Shown here piece by piece: positions 46,955-58,523 of a stretch of DNA of 64,000 nucleotides. The translations under genes and the position numbers were made by a program. The stretch is from assembly GCF_026745355.1 (NCBI RefSeq), contig NW_026611040.1:124001-188000 (forward strand). The letters run 5' to 3'. Below the pieces are notes generated by a model. The model did not search any database. It saw only the letters and a list, made by a program, of their open reading frames with translations, and was not told the origin of the DNA. Each line of letters opens with the position of its first letter. Position 1 is the first letter of the stretch. The stretch is from Beta vulgaris subsp. vulgaris (taxonomy: Eukaryota > Streptophyta > Magnoliopsida > Caryophyllales > Amaranthaceae).

Positions 46955-47669
46955 TGGTTTTTGTTATAGTTGTTGTTGTTGGATTTCTTGGTCTTATTAG
47001 ACCCACCAACCTCTACCAAATTCATGGTAGATTTAGGAATACTAGGAGTAGTATCCTTAACCCCATCTTGAGCCGGATCCCCTCTTCAATACGAAGATGA
47101 GTTCCTAATGCTCCATGGACATGTCTTCCTTTCTAATTTCAAAGATGTTTGTATCTTTCCAAGAATTTGGTAATTTATTGATTGAGGCAACCGCAATTGC
47201 CTCATCCATCACCATACCATGTGATCTTATTTGGTTCAAAATGTGATGAACCTCATGGAATTGCTCCACAATAGGCCGATCATTAGTCATTTTAAATGAA
47301 TTAAAATTACTAACAAGAAATTTTTTACTTGAAGCATCTTCCGAAATGTACTTGGCCTCAAGAGCATCCCAAAGTTCCTTTGCACTCTCCACGTTTTGGT
47401 AGAAATCGAACAAAGGATCGGTAAGTGAGTTGAGAATGTGACCCCGACAAATATAGTCATCATTCTCCCACTTTACCCTCTTCCTTGAACCTCATTATAC
47501 TCCCTCTCCATCCACCGGGAGTGGTGGCATGGGTGTTGAAAGAACTACACCACATTCAAGGTAGTCAACAAGAAATGCATCTTCTTTTGCCACCTCTGAT
47601 AACCCACCCCCTCGAACTTATCCAATTTTTGGAAGTTCATAGTCATGTCCTTGAGTGATTGAGCCATAT
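46955..47669 (-). pseudogene. Copia-3 gag
   Basis: Starts at the ATG at 47669 (MAQSLKDMTMNFQKL, then YQRWQKKMHF), followed by the UBN2-type core (47413-47105: AKELWDALEAKYISEDASSKKFL, IVEQFHEVHHILNQI). An Asn/Lys-rich tail leads to a damaged zinc knuckle near 46930. Frame breaks separate the blocks. Confidence 0.82.
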
Positions 47670-47799
47670 CCGAAAAGAAAGAAAATTAAACTAATAGATT
47701 GTTAGGTGTGATCAATGAGAGAACCATATATCCCACTCCAAGGCACGAAAACTATGCTTTCCTATAAGTTTAATTTTTCCCCTCTAGGATCACCGGGTT

Positions 47800-48414
47800 A
47801 CCAGGAAATAACTAATGAGATACAATGGAGAGAACAATCCACTTAGATGATCTTCTGAGAGAATCAACAAGAACTTGTGTTTTGTGTTTGTGAAGAACAC
47901 TCAAGAGAAGTTTGCAAGGTTTCTCTTAAGCAAAGCAAGAAGATTAGAGAGTATAGAAAATCTGATTTTCTTCTAACGTTTATCTCATAAGAATCACAAA
48001 TTAAGGTTATATAGGAAATATACCCTTCATAGATTAGAGTGGTTACTTTCATAACCCCCCTTTTAATCACTCATTTAAGACCTTTAATCCACTGATTTAA
48101 GGACCCTAAATATCATTAAAAGGTAAACATAGACATCACAACGGTTGAAAACCATCAAGGCATCTTTTTGCGTTCCAAGGCAGAAGACAGGTCGCGACTC
48201 GCGAAGAAGCTCGCAACTTGCGACCCGAGACGGCCCCCAGGTCGACCCGCGACGGGTGTCGCGACCCGCGACCAGCTTCTGTTTTTCCCCTTGTTTTCAA
48301 CATGATTTTGCCACTTTGTGTACTCTAATCTTTTGCATACTAGACCTTCTCCTCTTCTAGTATAAAACCATATGAGTACCAAACCCATTACCCTATAAAT
48401 TAAATGTTCCAACA
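47800..48414 (-). repeat. Copia-3 5' LTR (inner end uncertain)
   Basis: The outer end TGTTGGAACA at 48414 is clear. The inner end could not be fixed because no clean primer-binding site is visible; 47800 is approximate. The LTR holds a compact GC-rich block (48187-48281) built of TCGCGACCCGCGAC-like words. Confidence 0.6.
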
Positions 48415-48520
48415 ATGACTATATTTTTTCTTATATATTAGAAATATTTTTTGAGAGCTTTCTTTAGCTTTGAATATTGTCCAAAAAAGAAATGGGCACT
48501 CTGTTAAGGGACGGAGGGAG
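48415..48520. mobile_element. Right end of a Stowaway-like MITE
   Basis: Ends GGGACGGAGGGAG followed by TA, the usual Stowaway terminus. The left end is missing, probably cut by the Copia-3 insertion at 48414. Confidence 0.45.
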
Positions 48521-48727
48521 TAATTGAGTAATAATCGGGTGATATATCATGTAATGCAAAACATGTGGATTTTTATTTGATCAGCGAAACTGAAATATGG
48601 ACTAGTCATGGTTATTGGCCAAAAGTAAAGCTAATGGTTGAGTCACAAACACCACTATTGGAGTGTAAGCTTTGTCTCCTCCGTCCACTTCTCTTTCCCT
48701 TGGTTAAAACAAAGTTATCTCCAATTA

Positions 48728-48966
48728 TGAAAGTTGTTTCGATATTTGATTTTCGATAAGGAATCGTATCATGGTAAGTTGTTTCGATATAGGATTCGTG
48801 GTAAGGAATCATATGAGGTAATGTAACGTATGTTAATTAGGTATTTGAATATGAATATCGATATTAATTTCCTAACAAGGAAGCATATCATGGTAAGTTA
48901 TATTGATGTTTGATTTTGGATAAGAAATCGTATCGTATTATTGGAATTCTGATAAGGAATCGTTAT
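48728..48966. repeat. Imperfect tandem repeats (GATAAGGAATCGTATCATGGTAA-type)
   Basis: About four degenerate units with phrases such as AAGTTGTTTCGATAT and AAGGAATCGTATCATGGT recur with variable spacing. No gene. Confidence 0.6.
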
Positions 48967-49088
48967 AGTGACCAAGGGCGTTATTTATTCAACCAAGTGC
49001 GTTATTCAATTAACCAAGTGAAGAGCGAAAACAAACATATAAACTATGTATACGGTGTTAGATGCATATGAGGATATACAAACATATA

Positions 49089-49475
49089 TCTATTATATAA
49101 GTCAAGGGGGGAGCTACAGTGTCCCCCTTTAAAAAGTCTCTTTTGTCCTTAGCTATATAATTTGATATTCAAATTTTCTACAATATACCCTTTCCTAATT
49201 CAAAGGTGGGGTCAAAAATCTAATGATAAATTAAACTAAATATTAACGAAGTAACTACAAAATGAGAAAAATGGTTATTTAATAAAAAAGAATTACAAAT
49301 TTGATTTGACTATAAGACCTTATATCTAAATGTTCGTTACAATTTCTAAGCACTTTACATTAGTTTGTATAATAATAATTATAAATCACACTTCCAAAAT
49401 TATATTTAGATGAATATTATGAAGAATATATCCAAACAATCGACGCACGCATCGTGTGCATAGAATAGAAGCTAG
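49089..49475 (+). mobile_element. Small non-autonomous Helitron 1
   Basis: Starts TCTATTATATAAG after an A and ends with the hairpin GCACGCATCGTGTGC (about 49445-49459) followed after a short spacer by CTAG, with T next. TC...hairpin...CTAG inserted between A and T defines Helitrons. There is no target duplication, as expected. It shares its start and end with Helitron 2. Confidence 0.75.
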
Positions 49476-49476
49476 T

Positions 49477-49823
49477 AAACTATATACAATGGGAAGCAGA
49501 GGCATGGAACTTTTAGAGAGTTAAATTTTTTGAAAAAACTGAGCAGTCAATTAGCACCTGGTAGGCAGTTTGTGTACTCAAGAAGGTGGTCGGTAATAAG
49601 CAAAACTCCAAAGCGGTCGGCATTTTTGGAAATAGACGCTAGATAATATCTGCTTCCTAAATGGTTGGTATTTTTATTATTAGCAACCAATTTACCGTAA
49701 AATCGCTCGTTAAAAGACCGAATTCTAATTATGATGTACATGAGTATTTCCTATCCCATCTCCATTTCCACTAAAATAATAAGTGAACCCAAGAATACAT
49801 TATCTCCTAAAATTTTATGGTTC
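49477..49823. other. Intergenic, nothing recognised
   Basis: AT-rich sequence up to the LINE target duplication. The minus frame at 49547-49741 has no supporting feature. Confidence 0.45.
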
Positions 49824-50519
49824 AACAAGCTTTAAACTTTTTTTTTTTTTTTTGCTCAGTAAGTCAATTGTAATATATCACAACCAAACACAAGTCACAA
49901 CCCTAAACAGCAAGTAAACCTGAGTTTACTTCAGAAACTAAATTACATATTAAGAGCTAACAACCTCATCCACTCCTTATCTCTTCTAGCTGCCTTCTTA
50001 GGAAAAACACTATAACACCTTTGAATGACATTATACTAAATTCTATACACAATACTCCCTGAAGCAGAACATTCATATTCCAATAAGCATCATTTCGCAC
50101 CCACAAGATGGTATACACAGCAGCACCAAGAGCAGCAGCCACTATAGCTTTTTTTTTTGTTTTGGAATGCCTACTTCTATTTAATCGGTGTATCAGTTCA
50201 GCTACAGAGGACCTCCTATTCCCCAACCCCAGCCATTCACATATCCTTGACCAAACCACCATACCGAATGTGCTTTTAAAAAATAAGTGTTCCTAGGATT
50301 CATTCTCCACCCCACAAATTTGACACAAAGGACTAGAACTCACCCCATATCTGCATAGTCTATCAGTTGTTTACAATCTGTTCTTCATCACCATCCATAG
50401 AAGGAATATATGTTTTGGGGTTCCAAGCCTGCACCATACAACTTTATCCCAATCTACTCTTCTCTGTACCCCCAGCATTTCAGTGTAAATATTTTTAATT
50501 GAGTATCTTCCAATACTCA

Positions 50520-50720
50520 TGTTGAAACCCATGAAATGCCCACTTGTGAGTGTCCCACATTGGAGAAAGAGGAGAGAATAAACCACTTTATAAGATTAGG
50601 AGTTACTCCTCTTATCACCAATTGGTTTTAGGATGGAACCTCCTACCTTGTAAGTGGGCTAAACTCTCCTCCTCCTTATTGGGTTACCCAGGCCCATTTT
50701 CATATAATCTCAATTTAACA
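50520..50720 (+). repeat. Copia-4 5' LTR
   Basis: 201 bp, TGTTGAAACC to TTTAACA, followed at once by TGGTATTAGAGC. The start (GTGTCCCACATTGG) resembles short LTRs of plant TRIM-like elements. Confidence 0.92.
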
Positions 50721-50732
50721 TGGTATTAGAGC
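50721..50732 (+). other. Copia-4 primer-binding site
   Basis: TGGTATTAGAGC, one base from the usual initiator-Met complement TGGTATCAGAGC. Confidence 0.82.
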
Positions 50733-50888
50733 TATGGTTAGTAAATCATCATTCTGCTCATCCCTTTTTCTCCAAAAATTAATTTATGTTTACTAGAGAC
50801 CAGTCCTGAGTGACTGTGTGTTTTTCAAAACCAAATTTTTAATCTTTCTTCCTGAAAAAATCTCAAAATAGCTAGAAAGAAAAAGAAC

Positions 50889-51690
50889 ATGACTACCATA
50901 AAGGTAACAAGTCCCTTGTACTTGCATCCATCTGATGGAAACAATTTCATGGTCATTGAAAAACTTCAGGGATCTAGAAACTACAGATCCTGGAAGAGAT
51001 CCATGGCAATTGCCCTAGCTTCTAAGAGGAAGCTTGGATTTGTTACAGGATCAGAAAAGAAGAGCACAGATGTTGTAAAAGGTGAGGCATGGGAGACATG
51101 TAATAGCATGATAATCTCCTGGATCCTAAGTTCTGTTTCTGAATCCATAAAGAAATCAATCATGTTTGTTAACAATGCTAGTGTCATCTGGAAACAGCTT
51201 GAGCAACGCTTCTCACTCACTAATGGCACCAGAAAATACAAACTCAATAAAGAGTTGTATGAAACAAAACAACAAGAAAAAAGTATCAGCGAGTATTATA
51301 CATCCATGAGATGTACATGGGAAGAGCTTGAATCTTTGAACAATCTCCCACCTCTCACTAGCATGACCACTGAAATAAATGAGTTATTCAAGCTCTGAAC
51401 TACAACAGAAGAACATAAGCTATTTCAATTTTTAAATGGCTTAGATGAGTCATATGATGTTCAAAGAAGCCAAATACTTATGATGACACCACTGCCAAGT
51501 GTTGAAGTAGCATGTAGTTACTTGGACCAGGAGGAAGCTCAGAGAGAAATACTTGGGAAGATAAAAGAAGAACACAATACTCTTACTATGTATAGTAAGG
51601 CACAGGGGGAGAATCTGGGAGTAATTACACTTCTCTTCAATGCACTGTGTGTGGGAAAAGTGGACATACACAAGACAAGTGCTGGTTTGT
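50889..51690 (+). pseudogene. Copia-4 gag
   Basis: ATG at 50889. An N-terminal DUF4219/UBN2-type gag reads LQGSRNYRSWKRSMAIAL, then YETKQQEKSISEYYTSM. An in-frame TGA at 51396-51398 interrupts it; the same frame resumes to about 51600. A zinc knuckle CTVCGKSGHTQDKC is intact but lies in a shifted frame at 51641-51682. Confidence 0.87.
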
Positions 51691-51768
51691 AATAGGATTT
51701 CCAACTAAGATCCTAAGCAAAGAACAAGCTGGGTCATCATCTCAATATAAGGGCAAAGGAAGAGTAAT

Positions 51769-54700
51769 ATGAATCAGAAATGGAACAAGTGGAAGCCTGG
51801 AGGAGGTGGTGTGAAAGTAGCTGTAAATGTTCAAGGAAATCAAGCTCACAATGACAACACAGCTTCGAGAAGTAATGCAACAACCATAACTGCAACAAAG
51901 TTAGAGCAACTTCTAAGTCTTCTCCCCAAACCTTCCAAGGGGTGTGATACTGATGAAGAGATGGATGTGAGCTACTCAGGTATGGTTTCTTGCTATTATG
52001 CTGATTCAATGAAAAATGGTGAATGGATTGTGGATTCTGGTGCATCAAACCACATGACAGGAAGGCTTGAATTACTGAGTAGTGCTTGTGCAAGCAAAGG
52101 TAACTCTCTGATAAACCTTCCTACTGGTGAGACATCTAGAATCACACACAGGAAATGTTTTACTCAAAAACAACCTGGAATTGAAAAATGTTCTGTGTAT
52201 TCCTTCATTCAAGCATAATTTACTGTCTGTGAACAAATTATGTCAAGAAAGAAATTGTAAAGCTGTGTTCTGTGATAAGTATTGCCTTACTCAAGATTGC
52301 AATACTGATGAAGTTATAGGAGTAGCAAGAGGAGAACATGGCCTCTACTACCTCCTGAATGAAGAGATTGGAAAAATCTTGATGAATATCAAGAATGAAA
52401 CCCTTCAGAAGAAAGAGTATATGAAGGGAAAAATAGCTATGAATGCAAATGGCTATAAACAAATCCCTAGCACTGTGAAGAGAGTTAAGAAGATGAGCAA
52501 AGAAACTTTGTGGCATCACAGGTTGGGACATGCCCCTCTGAAGAAGGTGTTAATGATTAAAGAAATCAGTGTGAAGCATGAAAGTAATGATGTTTACCTC
52601 ACATGTCCTTTAGCAAAGTTCACTAAGCTTCCTTTCAGTCAAAGTGAAGAAAGAGCTGAAGATCTCTTTGATCTAATTCACATTGACACATGGGGGCCAT
52701 ACAAGGTAAGCTATAAAGGAAATTTAAATACTTTCTTACTTTAGTAGATGATTACTCTAGGGTAACCTGGGTTCATTTACTAAAATAAAGTCTGATGCAT
52801 TTTGATGCTATACAGACCTTTTGTTCAGATGGCTAAGAATCAATTTGGAAAGCAGGTGAAGGTAATAAGATCTGATAATGCACTTGAGTTTGATGACAGC
52901 AAGTGCAAGCCTTTCTTTGAGAAATTAGGCATTCTTCATCAGCCTTCATGCCCTGACACCCCTCATCAAAATGGAAGAGCTGAGAGGAAGCACAGGAATA
53001 TGCTTGAAATGGCAAGAGCACTAAGATTTAGTGCTGGTCTACCTTTACAATTCTGGGGTGACTATGTGGTTAGCAGCAACACACATCACTAATAGATTAC
53101 CTGTGTGATCTTAAAAAAATAAGTCACCTTATGAGATATTACACAAGAAGGCACCTGAATACAATCACCTGAGGTGCTTTGGATGCCTAGCTTTTGCCTA
53201 TAACCCAGAAAAGAAGGAGGGATAAGTTCCAAGCTCGAGGTGTTCCATGCATCTTTATTGGGTACCCCACAAGTCAGAAGGGTTACAGATTACGCAACCT
53301 TATGAATGGAACAACATTTGTTTCCAGACATGTGAAATTCTATGAAGAGATTTATCCACAACACTTGTTCCACTCTGTCTCTTCTCAAGAAGATATTGAA
53401 CAAGATGTGCATGTCATCACATCACATCAGTGGATAGATGAAGCAAGAACAGAAGTAAGGAGCATAAATGATCAAGAAAATGAGGATATTACTCACAGGG
53501 ACAGAGAGCCAAGGAGATCTACTAGGGCTGTGAGAACACCCACCTGGCACTCAGACTATCAGATTAGTGCTAACTGTGTACAAAGAGTGAGTGCTACACC
53601 AGTGACTCACAAGTTCACTTGCTTCATGAGCACTGTTGATACAAGACCTGATCCAAGGTCATTTAAGGAAGCTGCAAGGTATTCTCACTGGCTGGAGGCA
53701 ATGAATGAAGAGCTAACTGCTCTTGAAGAAACAAAACCTGGACTATCACTGAGCTCCCACCAGGAAAGCATACAATAGGTGGTAAATGGCTATACACTAC
53801 TAAGTATGATCCTCAGAGAAACACCACAAGATACAAGTCAAGACTAGTAGTGTTGAGAAATAAACAGAAGGAAGGGATTGACTATGGTGAAACTTTTGTA
53901 CCAGTAGCCAAACTCACATCAGTGAGAGCTCTTCTAGCTGTTGCAGCTATACAAGGATGGTTTACACATCAAATGGATGTGAAAAACGCATTCCTACATG
54001 GAGATCTAGAAGAAACAGTGTATATGAAGATGCCACCAGGGTATCTAAGAGAAGGATTCAGGTTCAGATCAGTAGGTGAGGGGGAGCGCATAGCAGATTC
54101 ATCATCATCTACCAAGGTGTGTAAACTACTTAAGTCTCTATATGGACTTAAGCAGGCACCAAGGCAATGGTTTGCCAAACTCAGTACTGTTCTCAGGAAG
54201 CATGGCTTTACTCAGTCAAAAGCTGATTATTCACTCTTTACCAAGCACAGTCAAGAAGGGTTTATTGCAATACTTGCATATGTGGATGACCTAATTCTCA
54301 CAGGTAATAATATGCAAGTTATTCAAGCTGCTAAACTCATGTTGAATCATGAATTCAAGATGAAAGACCTAGGAGAGCTTAGGTACTTCCTTGGAATTGA
54401 AGTGGATAGAAGTTCTCGGGAATATTTCTGTCTCAAAAGAAATACATCAATGATTTGTTACACCAATATGACATGAAGAAGTGCAGAACTTTGATACTTC
54501 CCATGGATTCTCATATAAAACTCTTGAATACTTCTGGGGAGCCTCTTCCACACCCAGACATATATTAGAGACTTGTGGGAAAATTAATTTATCTCACAGT
54601 CACTAGGCCAGACATTGCCTAAACTGTTCATGTTCTGAGTCAGTTCATGCACTCACCCACCTGTGTGCATTTCCAAGCAGCAAAAAGGGTGCTCAGGTAT

Positions 54701-55237
54701 CTTGCTGGGTCTCCAGCACAAGGAATTCTCCTGGTACCACAGTCAGCAGCCAAGCTACAGGCTTACTGTGATAGTGATTGGGAAGGGTGCCCTAATACCA
54801 GAAGATCAACCACAGGGTTTTGTCTTCTCCTTGGTAAATCTCCAATTACCTGGAATTCTAAAAAACAAACTGTAGTAGCTACGTCTACAGCTGAGGCTGA
54901 ATACAGATCTATGGCTATGGCTGAGTGTGAAGTCCTATGGGTGAAGCAACTGTTAAGAGAACTGGGGCTCAAACAAATTGAAGCTACTCCTATCATGTGT
55001 GATAATCAAGCTGCACTTGCTATAGCAGCCAATCCAGTACATCATGAAAAAACAAAACATGTTGAAATCGATTGCCATTTCATTAGAGAACAAGTCACTG
55101 CTGGGTCTATTTGTCTTACCTATGTATCCAGCTCCAATCAAGTTGCAGATGTTCTTACTAAGGTGCTTAATGTTGATCAACATCAGTTCCTGTTGTCCAA
55201 GATGGGAGTTCTGTCTCCTACCTCACTCTCATCTTGA
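51769..55237 (+). pseudogene. Copia-4 pol: protease, integrase, RT, RNase H
   Basis: Protease has DSGASNHMTG starting at 52033. The pre-integrase LWHHRLGHAPL is at about 52510. Integrase: LIHIDTWGP (about 52674), VIRSDNALEFD and HQNGRAERKHR (to about 53000). RT covers 53850-54476, with [24 protein letters not shown] and YVDD at 54279-54290. RNase H is at 54647-55237, with YCDSDWEGC, TSTAEAEYRSM and ADVLTK. Frame breaks lie at about 52218, 52744, 53092, 53778 and 54476. Each domain is well preserved, so inactivation is fairly recent. Confidence 0.92.
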
Positions 55238-55244
55238 GGGGGAG

Positions 55245-55546
55245 TGTTAAGATGATATCATTCTGGCACTAAGTGAGTGCTCTCAGCAGTCAAGAAGAAT
55301 ACTAGGAAAATCATCCTAGGGATCAGTAGTAATGCTGTTTATATTTTGTCTGTTAGCTCCTAAAAAGTGTCTGTGTACAGCTGGCATTCTAGCCGTTTTA
55401 TTATGTTTCCTAGGAAACGTCCTACAGGGAGGTTGTAGGATATATAGGAGATCATTTTCCTTGTAAAGGTTTTTTAAGACAGAATGAATGAAATGGATGC
55501 TGAGTATTGAGAGAACCTCTGAAATGTTAACTTATGTTTCTCATCA
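55245..55546 (+). repeat. Foreign LTR inside Copia-4
   Basis: 302 bp, TGTTAAGATG to TTTCTCATCA. GAGGGGGAG lies directly before it and TGGTATCAGAGCCCGGG directly after it. A TATATAGGAG promoter-like box is at about 55440. It is unrelated to the 201-bp terminal LTRs. No partner copy exists in the window. Confidence 0.8.
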
Positions 55547-55558
55547 TGGTATCAGAGC
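55547..55558 (+). other. Second primer-binding site
   Basis: TGGTATCAGAGC immediately after the internal LTR, a perfect initiator-Met complement. It is followed by about 150 bp of leader-like sequence that leads to the polypurine tract GTGAGGGGG (55699-55707). Confidence 0.8.
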
Positions 55559-55708
55559 CCGGGTTGTGGGTCTCTTCTAAACTGGGCTTCTAATCAAGCA
55601 ACTGGATAAGGGTTTACCTCGACAGGATGTCCAGCCCCTAAGAGGATTATTTCTGATTACCTTTCCAGTTAGCTCTAAATTCTAAAGACACTCACAAGTG
55701 AGGGGGTG

Positions 55709-55910
55709 TGTTGAAACCCATCAAATGCCCACTTGTGAGTGTCCCGCATTGGAGAAAGAAAAGAGAATAAACCACTTTATAAGATTAGGAGTTACTCCTC
55801 CTATCACCAATTGGTTTTAGGATGGAACCTCCTACCTTGTAAGTGGGCTAAACTCTCCTCCTTCTTATTGGGTTACCTAGGCCCATTTTCATATAATCTC
55901 AAATTTAACA
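55709..55910 (+). repeat. Copia-4 3' LTR
   Basis: 202 bp, the partner of 50520-50720, about 96% identical. Confidence 0.92.
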
Positions 55911-58523
55911 ACTCACTAACTGCAACTGAGAAACAATAGACTTCATCAGTTCTTTTATGGAACAAATTGCTTTCCAATACCAACTAGCATCAACAGGAGG
56001 CTTATACTCCCACCAATTCGCATTTTTGATGTAGATTTCATGCACCCATTTTAACCACAGACTCTCTTTCTTCACACTAATAGCCCAGATATATCTTCCA
56101 ATCGCAGCTTTATTCCACATCTGATTGTTCCTCAAACCAAGCCCACCTGCACTTTAGGGACACACACCTGATCCCAAGCAACTTTACCAGCATGGTTGTA
56201 TCTGGATCCAAACCAGAGATATGCTCTACAAATATTTTCAATTTCCTTCATAACATGGTTTGGAATTATGAAAATTTGAGCCCAGTACACATTAATACTT
56301 AAGAGAACAGAATTTACCAACACCAACCTTCCCTGGTAAGACAAATTTCTATTACTCCAAGTTTGAATACGAGCTATCATTTTGTCAATCAAGCACTGAC
56401 ATTCATGACTAGAAATATTCTTGTGACAAATAGGAACCCCTATGTATGTGAAAGGAAAACGCCTCAGAGTAAAACCAGACATATCAAGTACTCTCTGAGT
56501 CTCAATTGAATTCATACCTGAAGTGAAGATTTCAGTCTTGCTTTTATTCACTTCTAAGCCAGATACATCTGAGAAATGCTGAAAACCTTCCAACATGGTA
56601 AACACAGTGGCATATTCCCCTTTACAACATAAGATAACATCATCCGCAAATATTAGATGATTTAACTTGACCCCTCGACACCTAGGATGAAATTTAAACT
56701 CAGAAAGAGCTCCTACCAAGGTGAGAACTCTAGATAAGTACTCCATACATAAAACAAATAATAGAGGAGACATAGGATCCCCCTGCCTAAGCCCTCTCTT
56801 GCCTTCAAAATAGCCAAACAACTCATCACCATTAAGTATCAAACTAATATCTCGGAGTACTCACACATTCCATAATAAGCCTAACAAACTTATTAGGAAA
56901 TCTAAGTGCAGACAATACCTCCTTCAAGAAATTCCAATCAATCGAATCATACGCCTTTTTCATATCCATCTTGATTATGCAGCCTAGACTTGCATTCTGT
57001 TTCCCATAACTCTTCACTAGATCCTGGCATATTAGAATATTATGTGCAATAACCCTGCCCTGAATGAAAGCACCCTGATTTTCAGCCACAATCTCAGGTA
57101 ATACACCCTTCATTCTGTTGCAAATAATATTTGTAATGATCTTATAGATCACATTACAACATACTATGGGCCTAAACTCTGTAACACTGCTTGGGCATTT
57201 GACTTTTGGAATTAAAGTCGGAATAGTGGAGTTGACCTCCTTCAAGAGTTTTCCAGAGTTAAAAAAAAACCCAAAACTGCCCTAGTGACAAGCTCCCCAA
57301 CAACATCCCAAGAATCCTTGTAGAAAAAAAACCCCAAAAACATCAGACCTGGGGCCTTCTCCCCCTACATTGAAAACAAAGCTTCCTTGACTTCTTCAGG
57401 TCTAATAGGCATCATTACACTATCCTGTTGCCTTTCAGTCAACACAGGCCTAACTTCAATTGCCTCCCTCTAAATAGAACCCATTTGAGCTCTATTGGAA
57501 CCCAACAAGCTTTTATAATACTCCAAGAAAGCTACATTAACATTTTGAACATTTTCCACCAGTATACCTTCCTTATCATGGTTGTTGTAAACATTATTCT
57601 GTAACTTCCTAGCTCTGATAGCTTGGTGAAAGAGTCTGATGTTGTCATCACCCAATATAATCCAGGATATCTTAGCCTTTTGTTGAAGAAAAGACATATA
57701 CAAGGAGTGAATTCTCCTATAGTCTACCCTGCCTTGATTTCATCCTCCCCCACCTCTTTGTCACTAGGATTATTATGAACAAGCCTCTGACACAGCTCAA
57801 GCCGAGCCTTAGCCTCACTCTCTACAACCTGCAAATCACTAAACTCAACTCTATTTAAACTCTTCAATCCATCTTTCACATTTCTTAATTTCTTAACAAG
57901 TTGAAACATGGCTGAGCATGCATCTCTTTCATTCCAACCTCTTCTAATTCTTTCCTTAAACTCAGGAGCCTCCCTCCATATTCAAAAATATTTAAAAGGA
58001 GCCTTCCCTCGAATTACATTATGGCACCTGACAATCACTAGGGAGTGATAAAAAAGACCTTGAGGTAAAAAAACAACCTCCATGGCCAGAAAGCTCTCCC
58101 TCCACCTAGAGTTACCCATCACTCTATCAAGTTTGCTGAAGACTCTTCCTTCCTCAAGCTGTTTGTTGTTCCAAGTGAAGTAACACCCTACAGCCTGCAA
58201 ATCCTCCATGTCACATTTAGCTACACACATCGTAAAAGGAAGCATCTCATATTTCCTTACAGGAGCCCCTAATCTCACCTCTTTATTTAACACACAGTTA
58301 AAATCACCCATCCAAATCCAAGGCTCCTGAATTTTGTCAGAAAGATAAGAGAGATCTTTCCATAATTCCTCCCTCCTACTTGCACTATTGAATGCATACC
58401 CAAAAGAACATTGAAATCCCTCTATTCCAGTCTTTGGCTCCACCCAACATTGAATCAATTGTGATGTAAACAGATCAATTCTCACATTAAAACTTAAAGG
58501 ATTCCAAGCCACAACTATTCTAC

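Larger units (their letters stand above)
45636..48414 (-). mobile_element. Copia-3, gag to integrase half only
   Basis: Minus-strand Ty1/Copia element. The 5' LTR start TGTTGGAACA is at 48414, gag begins at 47669, and pol runs to the integrase C-terminus at 45636, where the Sirevirus interrupts it. The RT, RNase H and 3' LTR should reappear left of 27131 but do not; they were lost. Confidence 0.85.
50520..55910 (+). mobile_element. Copia-4 with a second LTR inside
   Basis: Terminal LTRs 50520-50720 and 55709-55910 differ by seven substitutions and one indel in about 201 bp. The target duplication ACTCA is perfect (50515-50519 and 55911-55915). A primer-binding site lies at 50721 and a polypurine tract just before 55709. 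Between pol and the 3' LTR sits an unrelated 302-bp LTR (55245-55546) with its own upstream polypurine tract and downstream primer-binding site. Confidence 0.93.
49964..58523 (-). pseudogene. LINE ORF2: endonuclease C-part, RT, zf-RVT
   Basis: Minus-strand blocks: endonuclease 58512-57982 (WIWMGDFNCVLNKEVR, YFTWNNKQLEEGR), linker 57909-57470, RT 57245-56844 and 56842-56132, then 56135-55911. After the Copia insertion, zf-RVT lies at 50519-50371 (GRYSIKNIYTEMLG, TPKHIFLLWMVMKNRL) and the end at 50262-49966. The RT keeps KMDMKKAYDSIDW, GLRQGDPMSPLLF and an intact FADD box (56639-56650). Frameshifts occur at about 57250-57470 and 56843. The endonuclease N-terminus is at 60173-60500, beyond CACTA C. 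Confidence 0.9.
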
